NCBI RefSeq assembly: GCF_910589235.1
Contig: NC_060958.1
Location: 12,025,437-12,089,436, forward strand
Reading direction: 5' to 3'
DNA from: Vespa crabro
Taxonomy: Eukaryota; Arthropoda; Insecta; Hymenoptera; Vespidae
Length of the DNA stretch: 64,000 nucleotides
In this document: positions 38,600 through 53,149 of the stretch, in pieces
Layout: each line of letters starts with the position of its first letter
Position numbering within the stretch: position 1 is the stretch's first letter
Made by a program: the position numbers and the translations under genes
Notes under the pieces: model-generated
What the model was told of the DNA's origin: nothing
What the model saw: only the letters and a program-made list of their open reading frames with translations
Databases searched by the model: none

Positions 38600-41452
38600 A
38601 CCTATCTATATATGTATAACATATATATATATGTATATATATATGTATGTATATAGATATCTATCATTCACAAAAGTATCCTCGAGTAGCACATAATACC
38701 TGTTAAACGCAATGTAGACGCACTGCACTGAGCTGCCGTCGAGTCTATTTCCAACAAAGTTGGAAAATCTATCGAAAGTTTAAGCTAGTTTTAGCCGGGA
38801 TATTGAATATGGCTCATAGTGCGGTTAAGCGTATGATAGATAAGTGGCAGCGCTCTACGGCGGATATAAACGACCGTTTAATAAGAAACGTCCTCCTTAG
38901 CGAATGGCAGGAGAGCGACTGAGTTCCGCCGGCTTCGAGGCTCGCTTTACTTTAACGGCGGACGGAGATGTCGCTCGGTGATGACGAGGACCGACGTCAC
39001 GTGTTGGAAACGCCATGCACTACGCCCAACACGTGAGCCAACGTTGAACCTATCGTTGTGAATCTACGCACATACGTACGCAAGTGTAATCAGGTATATA
39101 TGTATTGCATTCGTACCCAACTATTACGGCTATCTGCTACGGCGTAAGGTTGATCCTTACAATACAAGATCGACATTGTCCGAATTAGAAAAGATCTTAT
39201 CAAAGAGAGCGCCTCTCCTTTCACATCGATTTTTTTTTTTTTTATAATAAAACTATCAAATACGAGACTCGATCGACGAAAATAGCTGAGGAGTGGGATA
39301 CGACGTGACGCACCCGAAATTCGTCGGAGGGCTCTTTACCATTTCTCATTTATCCTACGTTGGTTCGTGTACTCGGCCGAGTCGTTCGTACGCATGTATC
39401 TTATTTAGTAAACATCGTCAAAGATTTTTCTATCTCAAAGAGGAAAAGGTCATCAAAGTTCGATTGGCGTATAAGCTATTAACCAGATATAACCGGACGC
39501 ACTTTCTCTCTATTCGCGAGAAAGAGAATACTTTTTCACTTTGCGAATCGATATTTCGACGTAACGGAAGATGCATATGTTTTTAAACGATCAACGATTT
39601 TCCGATTTGACGCTCCGCAAAGCGATAACATTTTCCCTGCTCGTGAGCTCTAATATACGTGATGTAAAAATGGCATTGTAAAATATTCGGCGTTAATACA
39701 TTTCTTTAATAAATTTCTTCGCGCGATCGAGAGCAAAAAGATAAAGGAAAACGGAATGGTCTGCACGTGCATATTAATTACGTATGTGTACGATCTGCGA
39801 CATACATATCATACGCGTAAGCGAATAGAACGGGTCGCACATTGACCTCAAATAATCCCCAAAGGAAAAAAGAAAAATTAGTTGGTGCAAGGGAAAGATG
39901 ATAAAATCTGACGAGGATGGAAACCGCTTTAACGAGGTCGTGATATCGCATTGCCCGGTTATAACCAGTCCACGAAGATGTTCTCGTATTATGATCAGAG
40001 TTTATCAAGAAGGAGTCGATCCCGCTGTTTTTCAAACGATAACCAGACGTCACCGGATCTCGGACACGTCTATGGCAACAACAGCGTAATTACGATCGTA
40101 CACGGGCAAGAACGAAAGTGAACGAAGGGGGAGTCGGCAATAATTTCTCCTTTTTATTGGTTTTCTTTTTCTTTCTTTCTTTTTTGCTCTTTCTTCCGCG
40201 CTTAAATTTGCGACTGTTAAATTTACGAAGCACGTTTCCTAGAAAAATGCGATCGCTCTTACGATTGGCGAATTCGTTCGCGAAATAAATCGAGAAAATT
40301 ATTGTCCGAAGGAAGAGCGGAAAGCACAAAAAAAATGTCTTTTCACCGATCCTTAATTATTCGCGAATAATGACGTGACGGAATATGAGACGTCGAATAA
40401 AGATTCGTTTAAAATTCATACGTAAAATTCATGGAAAGGATGAGGAGACAACAGCTGTTAATCTCGGCGACAGCTGGCTCGGCCTTAATATTCCAAACGG
40501 CTCGATGACGCGTCGGAGGATGGGGGGTGGGGAAAGCGAAAAGTCTGACCCCGACCATATCTCGTACGGATGAGATTGCGGAAAAAGGGCCGTTAAAGCC
40601 CAACCAACGAGAAACGAGAATAAGACAAGGAGCCGAGACTCGCCTTTTAGCAGGTAGAAGCAATTAAAAAGGACGTTTTACGCGATAATATTCGCCTTCG
40701 TAGAATCCGCCTTTAATCCCGGATTAGCCTTTGTATTACGATTGACGTACGTCCGACGACGATCGTCACGTTGGCGGTAACCCTCCTATGAAATTCGCGT
40801 TAGCGAGAATAAACATGTATGATCCAATCCGAGAATGGCCACGAACGAAGCACGCATCGGACGAGTAAACACGTGCTGTGTTCAATGCTCCTGACGCAAT
40901 AACTGGGAATATGTATATTATTTCCGTCGAACGGCCGACGACGGTACCAATCGTCTGCGGCTACGACGGTACGCCTCGACGAACGAAAAGATATAGACGC
41001 CAAGAGCAACTATAAAAAGCATTCGAGAAAGGCCAAGCTCGTTTTCGTCGAGATCCTTCGATTTACGATCTGCCTTTTTGCACGTCGTTACACGTCGTGT
41101 AAAAAGAAAAATCGAGACATTGATACGTGTCTCATTAATAAGATCGAAAAAAGTAATTTGGATTGTACAATTGTGTTTAGTTTGGCCGAAACACTCGCCG
41201 GTAATAAGAAACTTTCGTTAATAAATGAAAAGTGGATGGAGGACCAAGTAATTAATAGGTATTAAAGTTATTAACGCATAGTTGAAAAATATGGATAACG
41301 TAAGGGCATAGAAAAAAGGAGGCAAGGAAAGTTTAATGAGAAGTAAAAAATAAAGGATCTGTCAAAAAACGAGCCATCCTCGTTACATAGCGCGAGTAAA
41401 GGTCGCGAACGGAAGACTGGGAGGAGAGGGGAGGGGTGGAGAGAGAGAGAGG

Positions 41453-41511
<59 letters not shown>

Positions 41512-43468
41512 GACCGTTATCGAAGATACTAATAGCGCAGCACAAAGTCCAAGTCGATATCCGGTTGCTCTTTTATTCGCTGAAAACTGAAAATAATCGT
41601 GAGTCGTCGAGTCAAGCTCTCGTGACGCCTCGTGTTGTACCAATAAATCTCGACTTGTGGCACGTGACGCAAGAAAAAGAAATCCCCCTTGTGGACTACG
41701 ATAAGAAGAGTTAAAAAAAAAATCGATAATAAAGAGGGAGGATGAACGCGTTCGCTGCTCGAACCGATAAAGCGTGGAAACTGATAAAGTGTGCGTACGC
41801 GCGTGCGTATGTCTATAAAACTAATGCGTTAATCGGACCTATCACGATCAACGAGCGAAACATTTTATTTTAACTTTCGCCACAAGATTCGTGCCATCTG
41901 ACCTATCAAGTTTTCTTTTCCTTTTATCCGGCCGATTCAATCCAGTTCTAAAAGTTAACGTTAACAAATGGATGAAGCGAGTGCTTGAAAGAAATATACC
42001 GTTAATGCAAAACCGACGAGTGTAATTGAGTGTGTTATCGAGACAGAAAGATAACGAATAGATGCATTAATTAGATCTTGGACGGAAGAACGCGCTATCG
42101 TTCGTTCCAGCTTTTTCTTACAGGTCGACGTCCTATTTTGTTGAGCTTCCTTTAGCTTCATTAAATATTCTTGAACGAACGAGAAAGAGATTGTGCGTTT
42201 ATCGACGACAATTGCTCGCGTTTATCGTTGTCCACGGAATTAAAGCCGAAGCCAAAGATAAAACGATAGCAAGCGGGAAATACCGAAGAATTGTCGTCGT
42301 CCATGATTTTATCTTGTTTTCGCCTTCTTTTTTAGATAATCCTTTTTCAATCGGTCAGATCTCGCGAACTCGATTGATTCAACCTCGGCAAAGGAGAAAA
42401 TTTCTTTTTCTCCTTATTCGCGTTGGCGCGAATATCGATGCGAATTCACGATTCGCGGGACGAGCTATCTTGCGACCTCGTAGCAAGGCGATGAAATGAT
42501 TCGAAGCTTCGGAGAGGAAGAGGAACGATTACGGTGTCACTCGTTGCAACGCAAACACCTAGCCTCGTTTCTCCTTCGCCGATCCGAAAGCCGGAGACGA
42601 AACTTTCGAATAAGGATTTTTATAAGACGATGACGAGCTTCCTAACGATAAATCGATTGTTCCAAAACGACTTTGTTTATATTCGTTTGATCGTTACGTC
42701 GGACGCGAATTACTAATCGAGTTAATAGAACGATCCGAGAAAGAATGAACGATGCCTCGCCGATAAATGCTAATTCGAAGGAGAAAGAGAAGGCTTTCCG
42801 ATCACGTCAGCCATAAACATCGGTACGTTTCATGGAACGATAGAAAATGTAGGCAGGGAGGCGTCGATATCAGAGACACGTCGTCGACAACGACGAAAAT
42901 GTCGACGTCGAACGACTTTCGAAATTGCTCGGACATCGAGCTCTTACCAAAAGCGTCGAAGGAGAGAGACGGACTCGTGACTCGAATTATCTCGAGACAC
43001 GTCCACGTGTCGGCGATACGCCGGAAGGCAAAGGCTGCTGAGAATGATGGACGAAGATGGTTGCCTTGAAAATTCTGCTATCGACCTGCGCTCTCCCACT
43101 CTCCCTCCCTCCCTCCCTCCCTCTCTCTCTCTCTCTATCTCACTTTCTCTCCCTGCTTTTTCTGCGATGATCGTATCTCTTTAATCATTTTTCGCATTTC
43201 AATTCAATTCATTCTTATCACCATCGAAAAGAATCGATCGGTGTTTATCATTTAAATTTATAAAATTACTCTTTATATTTTTTAACCGTTTTCTAGTTTC
43301 CGTTAAAAAATTCTTATCGGATAAAATTGCTCACTTGTAATATCATAACGCGTCCTTCTATGGCAATGATAACTTTAATCAATATTATTTGGAAAGTAAC
43401 ATTTAATTGATATCCTTTAGGACGTCACGCGTACGCACACATATCAGACCTTGTCTCTCGGATGACGC

Positions 43469-43537
<69 letters not shown>

Positions 43538-44335
43538 CATAACGTGATCCTGAGTCATAGCCATGACCGAGAAAGCGATCAGGTATTCCCGCCGTGGATG
43601 ATTCGGTCCGGCACAGAAATTTCTTTCGTGTCATCGAATACGCGTGTCGCGTTAACTCGCACGTATGCCTTGATCAAACTCATCTAGAAATGGCGCATTT
43701 TGGAGTGCTTTCCATTTCATTTTTTTTTACAACTTAACACGCAATCGGCTGCCAAACGTTACAGACGTTTTATCGACAGCGAGTCGCATATGAGAAAGGA
43801 ATAATGCATTGACCGAGAAATGATGCGCAATTAGAAATCACCTCTATTAAAAACATTATAATCAAGGTTGCGTCGTCGAAAGGAGAACAACGGGGAAGGA
43901 TTCGCGATATCCGTGCGGTATTGTTGTTTATAAATGGTTCTCGGTCGATCAATCGGTGACGGATTAAGCGGCTCGTTACACAACACCCAATCGCTGGGTA
44001 TTACGCAAGCGTAGATAAAGTCTAAGGTTTTCTCCTCGTTTTATTTCGATGACACGGGCCGCCGACAATCTCTATTGGCTCACGTTTCTCTTCGATACTA
44101 ACATAAAATATGCTGATATTTGGAATACACAAGACCTTTTTCATTCAACGTCCCGCCCTGTTAAACTCGATTCCTTACTCTACTATCGTTCGATTGTAAG
44201 AAAAGGTCCTATAAATATGACCACGTGCACAATTTTTCTGAATCGATTTCTTGTAAAATGCGTGAATTACCTATAAAGGATCTTAGGCGATCGATTATTT
44301 GGAAACCGATAACGCATGAGATTGGAAAGTTGGAC

Positions 44336-44405
<70 letters not shown>

Positions 44406-47400
44406 CGTCACCAATCCTGGAAATTAAGCGGCGGACATGAAAATTAATCGTAAATCTTTCGACAGAAATTGATGTTAATCGATTTATCAACATGAAAAAT
44501 CAAATCTTATTGTTAGCGATTATCGTTAACTCGACCGATCTCCCTCGATTACGAACTCTCCCGTTCTCGTTCGAGTAACCTTCTACATTTGAGCAATTTT
44601 TCCGAACGATTCCCATTTTCCCGCTCTCGCTCTCTCCCTCTCTATCATTAGCCGAACGACTCGTGTAATTATCTGGCAGGCTCGCAGCATCTCGAAAATA
44701 TGGCTCGTCACGCTCTCGAGCTACTTCCTGGACACGACCTCGAAACAATCGGTACTTTGGTAAGAAACAGAGATTGCGACACGGAGAAAGAGAAACGATG
44801 AAGAAATTTGCCGAAGGTGATCGATCGATAAATCGATGAAACGATTAACGATGCCAATCTGAGAATTTTAAGAATCTTTCTCTAAAATGTACGCGAGATG
44901 CCTGAATCGTATTTTGTTCAAAGTGCTAGTGAAATCAAAGTAACTGAAATAAAAAAAAAAAAAAAAAGGAAGCATCCATTGCGTGTGCATTCGGTGAAAA
45001 AGATGAAAAATAACGAGAAGGGAAAGAGGAGAGAAAAAAACTTGACCTCGGCCGACGAGCCAACGATCGTCGAGTTGTGTAAACGTAGGAACATCGGAAA
45101 GAGTACGCCTGTCTCTCGCCGTGTCTGACATGAGAAAGACGATATGCAAACACTCGCGAAACGTTCGCAAGACTTATATAAAAGTGGCAAGACCATCACG
45201 TTTCGTCGAATGTGATGTTACCCTTGGCATACGTACCAAACCAACCAATTGGTCGACTAATCATTAGCTCAACAAATCATAATTTTGAATATCGTCAAGG
45301 TATATTTTCTCTTTCGCCTCATCGTTCGAAACGAAATAGAAGAAAAGCAAACTACTGACCCGTAAGTGCGAAGTAAAAAACGAGAGAGCGAGAGAGCGAG
45401 AGAGAGAGAGAGAGAGAGAGAGACATACTATCGGACAAGCGCACGGGCACGGCTGTCAAAAGCGATCTTTCTCTCTTTGACGTTTCTCGAGTAGCTATCC
45501 AAGTATTTAGTTACTTACTTCGAGCTACCGTACTTTGAACGGAGCACGACGCGTGCGAGCTGCACGTGATCGAACAAACGAGCGAGCAAACGAGCGAGCA
45601 AACGAGCGAGCAAACGCTTCACTCGCGCGAACCAAGTCTATATACGTCTACTTTACCTCGGCACATGGACTTGTGCATTTTCGGTCTTTAATACCAGTCG
45701 CCTAACGATGCATCTAGCCTTTCTACTTTAATATTATTCATATCGAATCGCGTTAACGAAATCGTATTTCATTCAAGTCCTAATTTCATAAAGTCCTAAT
45801 AGAAGAATATATAAGAAATTCTTAGCTATACCAAAAACGAAAAAAAATTTATACATGTTTATACATAGATGTATGGTATGTATGTATGCATGTATGTTTC
45901 GTGTGTAATGTAGTCGAAGGCAAGTTTTTGCTTAGATACAAGAAGCACGATAAAATAGGATTAAAACAAAAGACTTGGAAAGGCGTGTTGTTTACGTTTA
46001 AAAACGACAAGTTACTATCAGGTGAGAAGCCCAAGGAAAGAGGGAGTAGCGTTCCAAGAAATATCGCATGCATGGCTCGCGCGATTGATAAACAAACGTG
46101 GTGCGGCACGTGCCGCGGAAAAACAATTTATTATACGTCAGTATTTTCCAGAACGGACGTCGTCGTACGTTCCGATAAAAAATCGACGACACATGTCCCT
46201 TAACATCTGGCGCGATACTAAAAGCTATTGCGTACTTAGCTTTTACTTGACGGTCAAAGGTGTTTCTCGAGCACCATCCATTCGCCCTTTAATTGGAATT
46301 AACATTTGGCTATTCGAAGATGCAAATTTTCTACAAGATTTCATATATATGGATACGCCGAGTTTGATGTATGTACTACGACGAGAACGGTTTCGTTTCC
46401 GGCAAAATCTAATGAAGCTAGGGCAAAATCTACCCAAAAACCTTCGAGCAGAATATTTCTCAGAATATTTCCAACTGCGAAAACAAAAATTCCCCTGGGA
46501 TACGTTAAATCCACGCGAAGAAGTTTGATTTTGAAGAAGTCCACGTTACATCGGCATCTATCTATTCATCTACGACGTGTACGCTATGTTGTACTTTTCG
46601 AGTGCCGAAAATAATCTCCAATTAGAAATCGCAAGTTAAATTAAAATTTAAAGGAATTAAAAGAAGAATAAAAAAAGGAAAAAAGAATAGCGATCGAATG
46701 TTTCGTTTCGAAATTCAATCAATGACTCACCCTGGAAACCTTTTTCTTGGTGTAAACTTCATCGTCCTCCGAGGCGGTGGCGAAATTCAAGTTTCCTTCG
46801 CAGTATCCTGCCCCAATGCCCATTCTATAGATCTCATCCTTGCAGGATCTGCCATCCAAACTGAAAAGTATATCTTTAATTGAATGAAGGTTAAAATGTT
46901 ACGCGCATTAGGATAGAAGGAGTTTACCGTGGACGATTTCAGAGGGAAAACTTTTATCGATAAGATTAATAATTGCGATCGCAAGAGAATCGCATCGACT
47001 TTTCGCAGCGATAAACGACGACGAGCTACGTATGTCGAGCGGTTCTCATCGAGCCACTTTCACTTTTATAGACGATGTACGATTTTCGCGTACGTATACG
47101 ATTGCCGATCCGTAAATGCATATAAACTGTGAAAGTAAACGTAACTCATAATTGCATAAATATCCAAGTTTTTTTAAATCCTATCCTTTTAATATATTAA
47201 GATTATAAATTATATCAATGCACGTCGTAGACGGTGCATATGCGGATCCATAACGATGATAATAACGATGATAATCGAAAGAATCTGATAAAAATCTCAT
47301 ACGACGATTAAAAGTCTAAAATAACGCTGAACAATTTCGTGTTAAAATCAAAACACTTTTACTTCTCAACGATTCGTTTTAAAGGTTAGCGGTTCGACCA

Positions 47401-48224
47401 GGGACATGTACATAAGTCTATAATCGCGACTATCGTACAGCTCGGAATTTAAACCTATTTAAACTCACGACGCATAGCTTGCAATTAGATTGCCACGATT
47501 GAAATGGATAAAAAAACGGAGCTTTCCTTTTAAACAAAAAGAAAAAAAGCGAGAAAACATTTATCCATATAATTGATTTATCATGCACGGATCGTGGATG
47601 AAGGAAAATATAGAAATTATGAAAGATAACGTAAGAATTTGATCGATCAGGACGAAACATTAGAGGAAAATCTTTGCTAGAGGATGTAGAAATGGATCTA
47701 CCTTAAATGAAAACAATTCTTATCCCTTTTGATCGCTTAATAAAAAAAGCAATTAAACCGTACTTATGCGCATGTATATTGATATTTCGGAAAAGTTATA
47801 ATTTACATTACAATTATCTTTAGGCTGCGCTCGAGTTGTGAAATTGCTCTCTTCTATCCAGTCAAACTCGTAATCCAATCGCTCTTTATTTAATTAATCT
47901 CACGTAAAAGCAGCACATTCCTAATACGAAAAGAACGTAACGATTGAACGAGCGACACGGCTCGTCTTCGGAAGGATAAGGAGACAAACGATTCACGGCC
48001 ACGGCACTTTACGTAATGCTTACTAATTATATCTCTATATCTCGATAAGCAACGGAGTTTCAGTCAATAACCCTGTCACGAGGTTATACCGTGCGGGACG
48101 CTTATACTCCGTTATAGATTTTCCTTTCCTATAAGTAGAAGCACACGGAAAAAGTACACGATCTGGCTCGCGCGCATATTACCGGCAAACTCGGCCGGCA
48201 TCGTCGTTGCTTATGAAATTTACA

Positions 48225-48275
<51 letters not shown>

Positions 48276-49871
48276 TATGCCCTTACTCCTTAGATTCCCG
48301 CGCGACACTAAACGACTTAAAGAGACTGGCTGTTCTCTTTTATCCGTTCGTCGAGTATGAATCTTTAAAATAGCGAGTCCTCCGATTCCGACTTCAAACC
48401 GTCGCGACGTACGACTGACGGTTGAGTTCCAACAATAATATAATTGATCGACGATAAGCTAGAATTAATTCGCGTACACCATAGGGACAGGAAATTCGTA
48501 ATATCGATCGTGATGATCGCGCGACATTACTTAAACCATCTCGAGCACCGTTTAATTACTAAATCTTCCTGAAGCGGCACGTGCCAGCCGTCGTTTCACA
48601 ACAGTCGTTAAACGCAGCTCGATAATAGCCAGGAAGGACATTCCGATTGATAAATAAGAACAACAAAACGCGAAACAATTCATATCTATTGCTCGCAACA
48701 CATCGAACGTATTAATTCCTTTCACCGACATCAAATTTCACTCTACCTCTCTTGGAAACAAATCAATTTCGCTACGTGCTTAGGCCGACCTCGTTTCCGC
48801 TTATCGATTTACATCACAGTCACGAATGAGACGGATTATCAATCGCAAAAGGAGACGAACGTTGACACGCGATGACGATAAAGGTCAGGGAAAACTGAAA
48901 TTAATTAAAATGAAATATCCAGAGTTTTCTCGAAGCGCCCCCCTTTTTTTTCCTTTTTTACAGCGAGCACGAGCGCGATGCCCCTATATTTCATCGGTCT
49001 AAGAAATTACTCAACGCAGTGAGACCGAAAGTGGTTATGCCTGAGAGAATCGAGCCTCGTGTTCTCGCACGTGGTTGACATTTTCTGGCATGTGACTCTC
49101 TCATAGGCTGCTCTCCCATTGCCTTCTTTCCCTTCTTTCCATCCTATCGTCCCGTCTACGCGCTCCGTTTATATAGAAAAGATGCGATGCACAAGAAACA
49201 CATGCCTATATGCCTTGCGATAAAACGAGGCGAGCGAATCTCTTTCCTCGTTAAGAGATTTAGCGCTTCGTTAAGACACTTTGCGCGTGATCTTAGAATA
49301 TAATATATATAGCGTCCATTAATAGCATTGGTAATTACGATCCACCCATCGACCCGCTCGAATATCCGCGAACTTTGCTCGATTGGTAGTAGCAATGCTC
49401 GCACATTGCTACTACGTGACATGCGAAGTCACGTTAGCCCACCATTCCGCATTCCAAAAACAAAGAAATAAAGAAAACGATTGATAGTAATGATTAAGTA
49501 TGAGAATAAAAATGATAAGGTCGGGAAGAATTGTAAACAAAAAGAAAAAAAGGAAAGAAAAAAGAAGTTCGCCTTTCCACTGATTCGAGATCTGCTCCGA
49601 AAAGATCGTAGCATGATCGTGGTTTGCGATTCACGACGTCCTTCAACGACCTTTACGTCGGCATCTCGCCGGAGTCCGTGTTTGCTCGTGCGTGCATTCA
49701 CTTTCACATATGTATAGTTGCACTTACGGCATCCGCTCGGCGAAAGAGGGGAACGGTCAACGAAGAACGGCGGGAGAAGCAAGGAAAAAGAGGGAGATAG
49801 AGATATCGCGCACGTGCGTGAGGTGAACCATCGTGAAACGAGCTCGATATAATACACGTATGTGTATATAT

Positions 49872-49930
<59 letters not shown>

Positions 49931-50248
49931 GTATGTAACTCTCCGCGTTAAAATCGCGCGCGCTTTAAAAATATTACGTTATTATTAGCAGAAGAGTACG
50001 TGGTAGCCAAGTTTTTTTTAGATCTCTTTATCGGATACGTGCTTCTCGCTCGTGAAATAGCGCAGGCCGTATTAGTCGCACAGTCCGATAATCGATATAC
50101 CGAACGCGCTGGACGACGCGCGTCGGGAGCCAAGGACTACTGGAGCCAAGACTCACGCGTTCGAAACTTTCAATGTCAACGGACCCTTCTTCATTGTTTT
50201 GTCCCAGAACGAAAACATAGGCTAACGTTTATACACCGATTTATAGCT

Positions 50249-50279
<31 letters not shown>

Positions 50280-53066
50280 ATAACACACACACACACATCT
50301 CGCAGAAAATCGGGCACGTTGAGAGAATACGTCCTTCGACGACCTTTCCGTGCGAGCATCCATGCGTGCCCGGGCTCGCCTTCATCGTAGCAACGTAGCA
50401 AACATTCGAGCTTAGGACGCACGTGCGTAAGGTGCGCCTTCGTCAAATCGTACGCCCACACACAACACTGACACAACATGTAAAAGATTTTATATCGTGT
50501 ACTTAGACGTTATCACCTACGCACCGGCCGTTTGAATGATATATTCGATCGCTGCATAGCCCTCAGAGTCGCATTATATCATGGTACGAGTTCCAACATT
50601 ATGTTCCAGTGAATATGAACGGACGAACGTCCGACTTGTTGTCGTTGTTCCTGGTACCCCGTTAAAGCTCCCTCGATTACGCTAGATTCACGGTATAGAG
50701 TATGCGAAAGATATACAAGTACCTATGTAGTATCTATCTAAAAGATAAATGGACGGTAAAAATAAAGAACGTGTCACGATAGGTGCCACGATGAATCGTC
50801 GTCCTGTTACGATTGTACGAGAGATTTCAAAGAAGCTTCGATCTTTTCTTCGTCGTCGAATTTCCGAATCGCGCATGATTTACGCGACTGCCTTTTGAGA
50901 GATTTATACTCGAGAGGCGAGACGCGTAACTTCAGAATAAATGACAGACAAAGCCACGACGAAATTTATTGCTGCTCGAGGTATCCTTCATAAAATATTT
51001 TACGTTTCGTCGACTGTATTATGCCGTGAGCTATCCGAGATATGTCCTTGCTACCCGTTTACTCCCCATCGTTTGATAGCGGGCCCCATTGATCTCTTAC
51101 ATCGATATAATTCATCGGTTATTCTTTCCAATTCTCAGTATTCGAGCCGAGCCAAGCGACAGGAATATAAGTTAATGGAAATGTGAATGTTTCGCTCGCA
51201 TACGCATGCGCATCGCGAGAACGAATTAGATCGAGATAATGCAGAGACGAGAGAAAATAAGGCGAAGGAGAAAAAGAAGTGCACGCAGCTCCTTATCAAC
51301 CAGCGAACTAACGTAATATGAAGGAACTTTTGCATAAACTCAAGACAATTCTACTCGGAAGTAAAACAAAAAACGCACGATGCTTTGTGCTGGAGTACGC
51401 ATGTACTCTGGCATGTACGCACATGTGTGACACCTTACGAGCGAACACGTGTGACATTTCGAGCGTATTGCGAACGTAATAATATAATCTGCGATTACGT
51501 AAGTCTTCGAAAGGAAAAAGAAGAAAATTCTGTGCTAGCGACATCACCAAATGGAAAGATTTATCCAAGTAATCCCTCGAGAGACAAATACGTTGGCGAC
51601 GATGTTTCTCCGCATATTTCTCGATTTCGCAGTGATAACAATAATAATGAAGGAGCCTGAGATTTGTCGATTCGTCGATGGGAAAGTCTCTCTCTAAAAG
51701 ATAAACCTACATATATGTATAAGTTGATAAGTCGATATTTCTTTTCTTTTCATAACGGGTACACAAAGTTCGAATTATTTCACCGGGTTCTTACAATTAG
51801 AGTAGAGGAAGGTGCGCAATGGGGCATAACGTAACATATCGAAGATAAAACGTTCGACGATGCGAATCCTCGAAACGAAACTAAACTTTTCTCCGATCCG
51901 TGAAAAATTCTCATTTGCTATTCAACGTTAAATCGTATTTCGTTAATAGCGGAACAGATGCTTTCTCTTCTCATCCCGTCCGAGTTTTATCCTTTTCCTC
52001 TCGAACGATAGGCACCTCGATTTGCTTGAAGAAGCTACGATTGGTTGTGTTTCAAGGAGCTCAACTTTTAAAACGCTCGCTTCGTCATTCTTTCGTCGAA
52101 TTGATTCGTCTCGATAGTCGCGTGATCGCGAGTAAAGGATAAAGAGAGATAGAAAATCGGTCGAACTCGATCGTTAAAATCGGTCGAACGATCTGAACTA
52201 GGAACGTTAGTTCCTTTCCGTTCGAAGAAATTCCTTCGAGGCATGTTTCCTTTTCATTTTATCTTTTTTTTCTTTCTTCTCGGCCTCGTCAAAATATTTC
52301 GACCATCGAATCATTTGAAAAATATTAACCATTGATACGACGACGACGACTCGGTTCTTAGGAAATTTCGAAAACCGTATCGTCGCGTAGTCTCGATTTC
52401 GGAATATGCTCGCACACGTGCCGATTACTTTCGTTACGCAAGAACGCCACCAAAAGTTCTCATGGCAAAACCGCCATGTTTATTTGCCGATGACGCGAGG
52501 GCGCCGCGCCGTTGTGAAAGGTCAAGGATGCGCCGTGAGGAATAATAATATACCGCGTTAGTTATAATTAAAATGAAGCACCGCTTAAAGAAGCTACCCG
52601 AGATGGATTAAAATAGAATTTCCAACGTGCGCATCACGTGAACTTTGCGTGTTGGTTCTCACCGAATCGTTGCATCTAGTCGACTAGACGCGCCTGATGC
52701 TATAATTATTATAGAGAGCATAATGCATTTTAAATAGAAATGCTACAGTTTCATATAGGATATTCTTTTTGGAGATGATCGAGGAATCGTAGGAACGTAC
52801 CTGACATAGCCTTGTCTCAACGAATATTAAAACTTTTCTTCTCGAAATTGGAAAAAGGAAAGATCTAATAGTATGAATCGAGCCGATAAATGTGTTACCT
52901 ATTCGTATCCGTCTAATTCGACATTCGGCCTTTATATTCGTTTGGCCGACCGAGTCGTCGTTTGGTTGCGTTCAACGGCCCCTCAGCACGTCGCTCGGCA
53001 CGAAAAGCGATAGAATAGACGCTTCTACGCGTATGTACGTATAGAGAACGTATGAACGGCATCGGC

Positions 53067-53149
<83 letters not shown>

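Larger units (their letters stand above)
38430..46730 (-). other. cwo: cwo intron between exon 2 and the alternative first exon
   Basis: Apart from the E-box pair I see no exon. GA arrays lie at 41437-41511, 43472-43533 and 44341-44402, and a (TA)n array at 38550-38665. The + strand frames at 42767-43069 and 46022-46528 are open but unrecognised. Confidence 0.6.

Noticed and set aside
42767..43069. 100-codon Arg/Ser-rich open frame on the + strand
   Set aside because: No recognisable family; CpG-rich sequence here lengthens open frames by chance.
46022..46528. 168-codon open frame on the + strand
   Set aside because: No recognisable domain, overlaps several other open frames in the same stretch, lies in a cwo intron and has no promoter or splice support. 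Taken as chance.
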